Assembly (NCBI GenBank): GCA_937138395.1
Contig: CAKZPB010000036.1
Coordinates: 1 to 46,782 of the forward strand
DNA length: 46,782 nt
DNA from: an uncultured Pseudomonadota bacterium
Lineage (GTDB): Bacteria > Pseudomonadota > Gammaproteobacteria > Xanthomonadales > Wenzhouxiangellaceae
Reading direction: 5' to 3'
Both the position numbers and the translations under genes were made by a program. Each line of letters opens with the position of its first letter. Within the stretch, counting starts at the first letter, position 1. The notes under the pieces were generated by a model, which saw nothing but the letters and a program-made list of their open reading frames with translations, did no database searches and was not told the origin of the DNA. Shown here piece by piece: positions 1 through 6,471 of the stretch.

Positions 1-6
1 ATTGAC

Positions 7-915
7 ATGAGCGTTACTCAGAACCGTACCAAACCTGAAACGGCGCTGCTGCTGATCAATGCCAACAGCCGGCGTGGCCAGAACCCGGCCTGCGATCAGC
101 TCGAACATCAGTTGGGCCAGCACCTCAAGATCATTCGGGTCGACAGCCAATCCATCGAAGAAACCGAGACTGCGTTCAAACAGCATCACGATGCCGTTGA
201 CCGCGTGATTGTTGCTGGAGGCGACGGCACGGTGCACTCCACGTTGCCGCTGATACGAGCCTATCAGTTACCGCTGGCCATTATTCCAATGGGTACGGCC
301 AATGACCTGGCCAGGACCATTGACGTGCACGGCGATTACGAGCGCGCAATCCAGGTCGCAGTTGCTGGTCATGCACAGCGCGTCGATCTCGGTTCAGTCA
401 ACGATGAACTGTTTATCAACGTTGCGCATCTTGGCCTGGGCGTGCGGGTGACCAAACGCCTGGATGCCGATTCGAAGTTGAGTTGGGGCGTGTTCAGTTA
501 TCTGAAAGCGATCCTGCAATCGCTGGTTCGTTTGCGCGGCTTCAGCGCAGAAATCACGGTCGATGGTCATCAGCACATCGTGCGTTCGGTTGAAATTGCC
601 ATCGGCAATGGCCGGTTTTTTGGCGGCGGCAATATTGTCGACCAGGCCTCCGAACTGGACGACGGCACGCTGAACCTGTTCAGCGTACCGCCGCGTCCGG
701 TCTGGCAACAGCTGCTGCTCGCGCCGGTGTTGCGCAGCGGCCGCCACCGCAATGATCCCCGCGTGCTGAGTGCGAATGGCGCTTCGATACAGATTCGCAC
801 GAAGCGATCGATGGCCGTGCATGCAGACGGCGAATCGGTCACGCATACGCCGTTGGACATCCGACTACTGCCTGGAGCCATCGAGCTGTGTGTGCCCGGC
901 GCAAGAAATGCATGA
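7..915 (+). CDS. YegS/DAGK-family lipid kinase
   Basis: A 302-residue member of the diacylglycerol/sphingosine kinase catalytic family (YegS/BmrU type), which phosphorylates a lipid hydroxyl with ATP at the membrane face. The nucleotide-binding signature GGDGTVH is at residues 71-77, and the family block PMGTANDLART follows at about 94-104. A C-terminal beta domain contains GNGRFFGGG. Length is normal for bacterial YegS-like kinases. There is no signal peptide or membrane span, so it is cytosolic or peripheral. Only six bases precede the ATG in the window, so neither a ribosome site nor an upstream partner can be judged. The DUF3047 gene follows 46 bases downstream on the same strand and may be co-transcribed. 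The lipid substrate cannot be read from sequence. Family assignment is secure. Confidence 0.9.
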   Translation: MSVTQNRTKPETALLLINANSRRGQNPACDQLEHQLGQHLKIIRVDSQSIEETETAFKQHHDAVDRVIVAGGDGTVHSTLPLIRAYQLPLAIIPMGTANDLARTIDVHGDYERAIQVAVAGHAQRVDLGSVNDELFINVAHLGLGVRVTKRLDADSKLSWGVFSYLKAILQSLVRLRGFSAEITVDGHQHIVRSVEIAIGNGRFFGGGNIVDQASELDDGTLNLFSVPPRPVWQQLLLAPVLRSGRHRNDPRVLSANGASIQIRTKRSMAVHADGESVTHTPLDIRLLPGAIELCVPGARNA

Positions 916-961
916 ACAAACCGGTCAGCTATCTCGACATAAATTAAGTTTGGAGTACCTG

Positions 962-1600
962 ATGCGCTGCGTTGCATTCCTGTTGATTCTTGCGTTTCCA
1001 TTCTCGTCGGCATCTGCTAAGTCGATCGCGCTTGACGAAGAACAGTTTGAGCACGTCGTGTTCGACAATATTCCCGAAACGAGCTATACGTTCGAAGACG
1101 GCGTGTTGACGATGTCGGTGCAGCGCTCATCGTCGTTCCTGCTGCTTCCTTTTTCGTCGCAAAAGCAGGTCGAGCGCCTGCGGTTTTCCTGGAAATCGAC
1201 CGGTGAGCTGAATACCCGCTCGGCTGAACATGAACGAGAAAAAGAGGGCGACGACAGCCGCCTGCGCATTGGTCTTGTGCTCGCCGGTAAGGCCCCGCGC
1301 GTGCCTTTTTTTGCGCCAGCGTGGATCAAGGCCATCCGCGACACGATGGAATTACCATCGGATCAGTTGGTGTACTTCACGCTGGGTTCCAAGAACGAAC
1401 CGGGTTCGGTGTGGAATAGCCCCTACAGCGATTCGATCGAGCTGCGTGCAATTCAGGGAGAAATATCCAGCGACCCCTGGACGACTGTCGATCACGAATT
1501 GAGTCGGCCACTCAAGGCTGTGGGCCTTTGGATCATGGCCGATGGCGATAATACTGCGTCCACGTTCACCACTGAGCTTCGCGCGCTGGAGCTTCTGTAA
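962..1600 (+). CDS. Secreted DUF3047-family protein
   Basis: A 212-residue protein resembling the DUF3047 family, whose function is not established. I chose the ATG at 962 because it gives a clean signal peptide (MRCVAFLLILAFPFSSASA, cleavage near residue 19) and has a GGAG about 8 bases upstream. A longer reading frame from 770 lies inside the lipid kinase gene and is unlikely. The mature part is rich in beta strand and aromatic residues (RLRFSWKSTGELN, SDQLVYFTLGSKNEPGSVWNSPY, VGLWIMADGDNT), which is typical of this periplasmic family. It sits 46 bases after the lipid kinase on the same strand, so a shared transcript is plausible. No catalytic motif is evident. Confidence is high that it is a real exported protein and moderate for the family name. 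Confidence 0.8.
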   Translation: MRCVAFLLILAFPFSSASAKSIALDEEQFEHVVFDNIPETSYTFEDGVLTMSVQRSSSFLLLPFSSQKQVERLRFSWKSTGELNTRSAEHEREKEGDDSRLRIGLVLAGKAPRVPFFAPAWIKAIRDTMELPSDQLVYFTLGSKNEPGSVWNSPYSDSIELRAIQGEISSDPWTTVDHELSRPLKAVGLWIMADGDNTASTFTTELRALELL

Positions 1601-1741
1601 TTACAGCGTATTGATTGCCGCCAGCGCTCCGGAACCAACCTGCTTCAGGTAGTCAATGATTTCCATCGCCCACCGTTCATTGAAATTCACCACAGGACCT
1701 CCAGCCTTGGTATGCTCATCCGCTGAGGCACCAACGTCAGA
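1601..1741 (-). other. Startless 46-codon frame, possible gene remnant
   Basis: The 151-base gap between the DUF3047 gene and the next gene holds an open minus-strand frame of 46 codons between an upstream TGA and a TAA. Its end reads like a normal soluble protein C-terminus (NERWAMEIIDYLKQVGSGAL, then AAINTL). No ATG precedes the well-behaved part; the first in-frame candidates are two GTG codons (residues 17-18) and an internal ATG (residue 26). It could be the 3' remnant of a deleted gene, a very short gene with a GTG start, or chance. No family was recognised. Confidence 0.2.
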
Positions 1742-1751
1742 TCACTGCTCC

Positions 1752-2222
1752 ATGTCGCTGATCCGCAACAATCAACAGCTCGTGCTGAATGAACTGTATC
1801 GGCAGCTGAATGCCAGCACGGAGGTCATGCGCGAATTAATCGAGTTCTTTCAGCAGCCCGGCCAACAGGTTGAGACCACTCAGCGTGGCATCCAGCAGGC
1901 GTTTGCCGATGTTCTGGATGCGCGTGAACCGTTGCTGGCGCCGCTGGAGGCATTGATTCGCAAGCTGGATGACCTACCCAGAGCGTCTGACCCTGAGCAA
2001 TCCGGTCTCGAGGCATTGACCGAGCGCTTGCGCAGCCTCCTATCGCAAGAGGGCATTGAGGCGGTCCTGGAACACCGACTCGAACAGGAACAGGTACTGC
2101 TGAACACGACGCGACAGGCACAGCAGGAATTTCAGGACGAGGCCATGCCCAGCGCACTGGAACGGCTGGAGCAACATTTGCAGCGCGCGATCGAGCGGTT
2201 GAAAACCTGCGTTCAATCCTGA
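1752..2222 (+). CDS. Small helical/coiled-coil hypothetical protein
   Basis: A 156-residue protein of no recognised family. The ATG at 1752 was preferred to the open frame from 1656, because the first residues after 1752 (MSLIRNNQQLVLNELYRQLN) look like a normal start and the upstream extension is low-complexity. The whole product is predicted helical and rich in Leu, Glu and Gln, with long amphipathic stretches at about residues 10-35, 55-95 and 100-150. That suggests a coiled-coil or helical-bundle protein. There is no signal peptide or membrane segment, so it is probably cytosolic. Its neighbours, a secreted DUF3047 protein and an MgtC-like protein, give no functional link. Coding potential is supported by the uninterrupted frame and codon use like its neighbours. 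Confidence 0.6.
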   Translation: MSLIRNNQQLVLNELYRQLNASTEVMRELIEFFQQPGQQVETTQRGIQQAFADVLDAREPLLAPLEALIRKLDDLPRASDPEQSGLEALTERLRSLLSQEGIEAVLEHRLEQEQVLLNTTRQAQQEFQDEAMPSALERLEQHLQRAIERLKTCVQS

Positions 2223-2297
2223 TCCGTAGCTACAGTACTGCAAAGTCGCAGTAGCCGATTCGCCGGCCGGATTGATCGCAGGACCGATCGGCACGAG

Positions 2298-2762
2298 TCA
2301 GTCGTCGTCATCCTCTTCGGGCAGGGACTTGAGATTCTTGCCCTCCAGTTCTTTCTTCCAGACAAAAAACAAATTCAGTACAAGCCATGCGGTCAGGCTG
2401 AGTACGACTGCGATCAGCCATTGACCGTGGGCACAGGCCAGGCCGACGGCGCCGAAGATCCAGATACACACGGCCGAAGCCGTGCCCTCGACGCGGTCAT
2501 TGTTCTGGATGATGGCGCCGGCACCGAGGAACCCAAGCCCACCGAGCAAGCCCTGAATAATCCGCGCCTGGGCATCCACGCTCAGATCGCCGATGAAGCC
2601 AATGCCGATCAACATGTACGCACAGGCTCCCATGGACATCAATGGGTAGGTTCGCAGCCCCATCACCCGGCTGTGTTTTTCGCGGTTGATGGCGACTGGC
2701 AGTGCCAGCAAGAAGGCAGCCAGCAGTTTAAGGATTACGGTCAGTTCAAATTCAAAAGTCAT
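2298..2762 (-). CDS. MgtC/SapB-family membrane protein
   Basis: A 154-residue inner-membrane protein of the MgtC/SapB family, whose N-terminal domain has several transmembrane helices. The family block AINREKHSRVMGLRTYPLMS is at about residues 24-43, followed by GLLGGLGFLGAGAII at about 72-86, both characteristic. Four to five hydrophobic helices cover residues 6-132. A short acidic tail (SLPEEDDDD) replaces the ACT-like domain of classical MgtC. Family members are linked to magnesium limitation and acid or virulence phenotypes, but many such short proteins have unknown roles. The gene stands alone, with the hypothetical gene converging on it. No riboswitch-like or long leader is apparent upstream of the ATG at 2762. 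Confidence 0.85.
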   Translation of the reverse strand: MTFEFELTVILKLLAAFLLALPVAINREKHSRVMGLRTYPLMSMGACAYMLIGIGFIGDLSVDAQARIIQGLLGGLGFLGAGAIIQNNDRVEGTASAVCIWIFGAVGLACAHGQWLIAVVLSLTAWLVLNLFFVWKKELEGKNLKSLPEEDDDD

Positions 2763-3201
2763 CGCGATAGAGTAAAGGACGCTGGTTGGTTCATTATGAC
2801 CAGTTCCCGACGAGATGTATTGTGGCCGACTTTAGAGTCTCACTGTAAGCACCCCTTGTCAGGGTCGATTCCATAGTGCCAACAACATTCCATGCGGTGA
2901 TCACCATTACTAGTGAATGGAAAAGAGCAATGGGACCTAAGGAACCTCTGAAAAACGCTGTACGGTGCGCGGCCCGTTCCGCTCGCTACGGATAGGCCCA
3001 TGCCGGTAACAGCACTTCTGGTCTGGCACGGCTCCGGATAGTGCTGGTCATCGAGAAAAAGGGCGGTTATGCTTCGTCTGCTGAACGTGCGATTCAAGAT
3101 GCCAATGGCACACGGAGTGCATAATGGATCAACCCTCGTATCGGTAGTTGAGTGGCCCACACTGTATCGGGGTCAAATTGAGATCAATAAGTGAGATTAC
3201 T
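2763..3201. other. Intergenic region without a convincing gene
   Basis: About 440 bases lie between the divergent MgtC-like and beta-helix genes. Open frames here are short and have atypical composition. A stretch near 2939-2956 (GGAACCTCTGAAAAACG) resembles the terminal-repeat style of some insertion sequences, but no partner repeat or transposase is present. The last part should contain the promoter of the beta-helix gene. I could not pick a convincing -35/-10 pair. Confidence 0.4.
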
Positions 3202-3924
3202 ATGTTTGCCCAAAAGCTGCTGTTTACCGTTATTCTGATTGTATTGAACTCGAGTGCCAAAGCCGATGGTGCCATCGAGATCAATGAATTCTGCGTTGAA
3301 ACGGGCTGTTTTGCGGGTGACGCGCCCGGTTTCCCAGTGAACATTTCCGAAGCTGGAAGCTACCGGCTCACCTCCGGTTTAGACCTGACCGAAATCACAA
3401 GTGGCGCTATACGATTGGGCATCGACATCAGCGCTTCCGACGTACATCTGGACTTGTCCGGATTCAGCCTGAACGGCTCTTCAGTCTGCACTGGCGGCAA
3501 TCCCGATTGCACGGTGCCTCCGTTCGATGAGATCGGAATCATCGTTGCTCCGGAAACGGCAAATATCGTTATAGAGCAGGGTTCGATCAACGGAATGGGA
3601 CGAGGAATTCGCATTGATGGCACTCGAGACCTGGTCGTGCGCGATGTTCGGATCAGCGATACGGCAGGACCCGGCCTGGAGGCCACCGGCACGGGATTGA
3701 TCGATCACGTTCGAATCGGAAACAACGGGGACCGTGGGATCTTTTTGAACTCGCCAAGCTTTCATGTGCGTAACAGCTTGTTCGTCAACAATGGAGCCTT
3801 TGGCGTAGAGGGTGGCTATTGCAGCGGCAACGTCTTTGTCACCAACAGCACGTTGACCGGACAAACCCAGGAAGCGTGCCTGTTTCAACCTGAAACCAAC
3901 TGTTGCGATGCTGCGCCATGCTGA
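3202..3924 (+). CDS. Secreted right-handed parallel beta-helix protein
   Basis: A 240-residue exported protein. Residues 1-22 form a signal peptide (MFAQKLLFTVILIVLNSSAKA). The rest reads as successive beta-helix coils with repeated hydrophobic-x-hydrophobic strands: VHLDLSGFSLNGSS, IGIIVAPETANIVIEQGSI, RGIRIDGTRDLVVRDVRIS, GLIDHVRIGNNGDRGIFL, FHVRNSLFVNNGAFGVEGG. This pattern is typical of pectate-lyase-like or NosD/CASH-type folds. Several cysteines, including a C-terminal CC pair, suggest disulfides. The protein is short and has no recognisable catalytic residues, so binding or structural roles are as likely as polysaccharide cleavage. The ATG at 3202 is chosen for the signal peptide. It is followed by a methyltransferase gene 156 bases downstream with no evident link. 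Confidence 0.8.
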   Translation: MFAQKLLFTVILIVLNSSAKADGAIEINEFCVETGCFAGDAPGFPVNISEAGSYRLTSGLDLTEITSGAIRLGIDISASDVHLDLSGFSLNGSSVCTGGNPDCTVPPFDEIGIIVAPETANIVIEQGSINGMGRGIRIDGTRDLVVRDVRISDTAGPGLEATGTGLIDHVRIGNNGDRGIFLNSPSFHVRNSLFVNNGAFGVEGGYCSGNVFVTNSTLTGQTQEACLFQPETNCCDAAPC

Positions 3925-4080
3925 ACGCGTCAACCCGTTGCGACCCGTACCATCATTGGGCCATGCACTGTTGGACGTTGAGCTGATTTCGGGCAGGCTC
4001 ATCGCTGCGCGTTGGGTGTCTGCGTTTTTCAGCCATCCCGGATGCATCCATTGACTCGTTCCCACTCGCAAATCAAGACC

Positions 4081-4899
4081 ATGAAGCTCTATACGCACGT
4101 AGATCGTGTGGAACGCGAGCTAGGTGCGCGTGGATTCGGGCTGGACGACCCGCTGTCGATCGAGACGCTGTTTGATCTCGACCAGCTTCACTACCACGGG
4201 CCGGCGGCCGTGCGTGCGGCGATCGATCGTCTTGGCCTGGTCGAGGGTGACCGGGTGATTGACGTCGGGTCCGGGTTGGGCGGCCCGGCTCGCCTGCTGG
4301 CCGCGGAGGGCGGATGCCGGGTCACGGCGATCGAACTCCAGCCGGACCTGAATCAACTGGCCGCAGACCTGACGCGGCGAACGGGACTCGAGGAGCAGAT
4401 CGAGCATCACTGCGCTGACTTTTTGACCATCGAGCAGCCCGGGCAACACTTCGATGCGCTGGTGAGCTGGTTGACGTTTTTGCATATCCCTGACCGCGCG
4501 GCGCTGCTGGAACGCTGCTTTGGGTGCCTCCGGCCGGGCGGCTCGATTCTGGTCGAGGATTTCTATGCCCGTCCCGGCCTCGGGCCGGAGCATCGCGCCA
4601 TGCTTGAAAACGAGGTCTACTGCCGTGCGCTTCCGTCCTGGGAGCGCTATCGTGATCAAATCGAAACAGCCGGTTTCGAAAGGATTGAAATGGAAGACAT
4701 GAGCGCAGCATGGGGCCGGTTTGTCCGTGACCGTCTGGATGAATTCCTCGAACGCAAGGCGCAGTATGTCGCCATCCATGGCCACGACGCATTCCAGGCC
4801 TTAGCGCATTTCTACGCGGTGATGGTCGAACTGTTCCAATCCGATGGGCTCGGTGGTCTGCGCTGGTGCGCGCGGCGGCCCGACGCTACCCCAACCTGA
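4081..4899 (+). CDS. Class I SAM-dependent methyltransferase
   Basis: A 272-residue class I methyltransferase. Motif I, VIDVGSGLGGPARLLA, is at about residues 60-75. The motif II acidic end (AIELQP) and the post-motif block LRPGGSILVEDFY follow in the usual order. The preceding DQLHYHGPAAVRAAIDRLGL resembles the substrate-gate region of small-molecule N- or C-methyltransferases related to the sarcosine/dimethylglycine and sterol methyltransferase groups, so the acceptor is probably a small molecule or lipid rather than protein or RNA. The ATG at 4081 begins just before the conserved region. An upstream in-frame extension to 4012 looks non-coding. The gene converges with the isoprenoid-lipid operon across 220 bases, so any functional link to that operon is conjecture. 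The substrate is unknown. Confidence 0.85.
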   Translation: MKLYTHVDRVERELGARGFGLDDPLSIETLFDLDQLHYHGPAAVRAAIDRLGLVEGDRVIDVGSGLGGPARLLAAEGGCRVTAIELQPDLNQLAADLTRRTGLEEQIEHHCADFLTIEQPGQHFDALVSWLTFLHIPDRAALLERCFGCLRPGGSILVEDFYARPGLGPEHRAMLENEVYCRALPSWERYRDQIETAGFERIEMEDMSAAWGRFVRDRLDEFLERKAQYVAIHGHDAFQALAHFYAVMVELFQSDGLGGLRWCARRPDATPT

Positions 4900-5119
4900 C
4901 TCGCCGAGACTGTCATCGGACAGCTGGCACCGTTTGCGCTGCCACCGAAACTGCCTTGGCGATACTTGAACACAGGCCCATGCCCCTCGACGGGTCAGAA
5001 TTCTGCCGCGATCTTGAAGCTGCACTCATGCCTTCGATTTGATTCCGGTTCTACGCCGGATCCCGAGTCGATGCTGACTGGATTGTGCGTGCCCCTGCAT
5101 TCGTTCTTTTGATATCGCA

Positions 5120-5668
5120 TTACGTCCAGGCGCGTTTCAGACCGGCCGCGTACAGCAGAATATTCATTGAAAAATGCACCGATACAGCGATGACCGCAAG
5201 TGCCATCAGGTCTAATAGAGAGTAGGCTGTGGTGAAGGCAAGGACTACGATGCAGCCGAGCACGGAGTCTGCCTGATCGACGATCAGCTGTAGCAAGCGG
5301 ACACGGTTGCTGGCGCAAAGCTGGCCGGGATGAATATCGAGCCGACGCTTGACAAAACTGTTGGGCAGTTCTGCCGCTACGTATGCAAGGCCCAGCGCTG
5401 CGCCGATCATGCCGGCCTCGAACAGTGTTCGACCGGGCAACACGCCGAGGCTGCAAGCGGCAAGCGTGGCGAGTGCTGTCGTGCCGATCATGCCAACAAA
5501 ACCCTTCCACGTTTTATTGTCGCCAAACAGGCGCCGTCCATCGCCGAAGTATCGTCCGCCGTCGATCGGGGCTTCAAGCAGCGCTGGCCAGCGATATCGG
5601 ATCAGCATCATGTTCAGGGCGCCGCCCAGTGCGACAGCGGCCAGCAGGACCATCAGTTCAGTACTCAC
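5120..5668 (-). CDS. CDP-archaeol synthase-like cytidylyltransferase
   Basis: A 182-residue membrane protein of the CarS/DUF46 family. Archaeal members transfer CMP from CTP to unsaturated archaetidic acid, giving CDP-archaeol. The signature GDGRRLFGDNKTWKGFVG lies at about residues 40-57, preceded by APIDGG. Hydrophobic helices occur at about residues 4-20, 55-75, 82-100 and 130-165. The GTG at 5668 is chosen because it overlaps the UbiA stop by four bases (GTGA), matching the overlaps seen throughout this operon; an ATG four codons inside is an alternative. It is the last gene of the four-gene unit. Bacterial homologues of this family exist without assigned substrate. Whether this one activates an isoprenoid ether lipid or a normal phosphatidic acid analogue cannot be told. 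Confidence 0.82.
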   Translation of the reverse strand: MSTELMVLLAAVALGGALNMMLIRYRWPALLEAPIDGGRYFGDGRRLFGDNKTWKGFVGMIGTTALATLAACSLGVLPGRTLFEAGMIGAALGLAYVAAELPNSFVKRRLDIHPGQLCASNRVRLLQLIVDQADSVLGCIVVLAFTTAYSLLDLMALAVIAVSVHFSMNILLYAAGLKRAWT

Positions 5669-6471
5669 AGCATAATCCTGGCAGGGCCGCGAGCAAGACA
5701 CCAGAGTGCCAGTGGGAACAGAAAGGCGCAATAGCCCCAGATGTACAGCAGCTGACTGCGTCCGGCATATGCAGGACGAAGGGGCCATGCAAGCGCAACC
5801 GTCATGGCATAACAGGCCACAGCAGCCATCAGTGGCGCAAGGGCAATGGCCGGAGCAACGATCAAAGCCGTAATGATAACCACGGTTCCTGCTGTACTCA
5901 GTACGAGTCCAAGCCATAAATCTACACCAGCGCTGGCGGGGTCTTCGGTGTGCAACCAGTGATGAGCAGCGCTGCCCAGCCACAGTGTCAGCGCGATCGG
6001 CAGGGTTGCCGGCCCGCCCCGATCCGGTGCAAGAAGGCACCAGAAACCCGGCATCAAGAACACCGCGTTGCTGACCATTGGCCATAGTCTGGCTGCCAGC
6101 CTGTGTCGCAAGGAGAACGCAAGACCGAGAAATACAGTACCGGCCGTGCTCAGTGCCAATGTGCTCAGGTTCGGCGAGAGGGATAGAACGCCCATCGCTG
6201 CCGCTCCGAGCCACAGGCTGAGTACGGCCGGTTTTATTGCGCCGGTCACCAGGCCTCGATGGCCATGCCGCAATCGATCTTCGTCCAGCGATGTCAGGTC
6301 ATCGATACCACGAGCCAATAGCAGTACCAGCCAGGTGTACAGCGTGGTTTCCAACACAACGTATAGCGTTGCATGCGCCGGATCGGCGAGCGCCGCGGCG
6401 ATGATCAGCGACATTGGAATCGTGATCGTCGGCGAAAACCGTTCCGAGACAAAGGCGCGCAGCGCGGTCAT
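5665..6471 (-). CDS. UbiA-superfamily prenyltransferase
   Basis: A 268-residue polytopic membrane protein of the UbiA superfamily, which transfers a prenyl diphosphate to an aromatic, heme or glycerol-lipid acceptor. Eight to nine hydrophobic helices are visible. The first Asp-rich motif is ARGIDDLTSLDEDR (residues 53-66) and the second is HTEDPASAGVD (about residues 155-165), both in loops between helices as expected. The first motif departs from the canonical NDxxDxxxD because Asn is Asp57 and the middle Asp is Ser61, while Asp63 and Asp65 remain. The start ATG overlaps the stop of the upstream dikinase gene (ATGA), and the stop overlaps the GTG of the CarS-like gene. By company it could be a DGGGP-synthase-like enzyme that alkylates a glycerol lipid, but the acceptor is inferred only from context. 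Confidence 0.85.
   Translation of the reverse strand: MTALRAFVSERFSPTITIPMSLIIAAALADPAHATLYVVLETTLYTWLVLLLARGIDDLTSLDEDRLRHGHRGLVTGAIKPAVLSLWLGAAAMGVLSLSPNLSTLALSTAGTVFLGLAFSLRHRLAARLWPMVSNAVFLMPGFWCLLAPDRGGPATLPIALTLWLGSAAHHWLHTEDPASAGVDLWLGLVLSTAGTVVIITALIVAPAIALAPLMAAVACYAMTVALAWPLRPAYAGRSQLLYIWGYCAFLFPLALWCLARGPARIML

Noticed and set aside
2421-2876. Plus-strand frame opposite the MgtC-like gene
   Set aside because: The MgtC family blocks on the other strand are clear and this frame lacks any protein-like features.
2840-3160. 106-codon minus-strand frame in the intergenic region
   Set aside because: Composition is unlike coding sequence here and no ribosome site or family match is visible.
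5120-6214. 364-codon minus-strand frame extending the CarS-like protein upstream
   Set aside because: The upstream part overlaps the UbiA gene in another frame; the GTG at 5668 with a 4-base overlap fits the operon pattern and homologue length.
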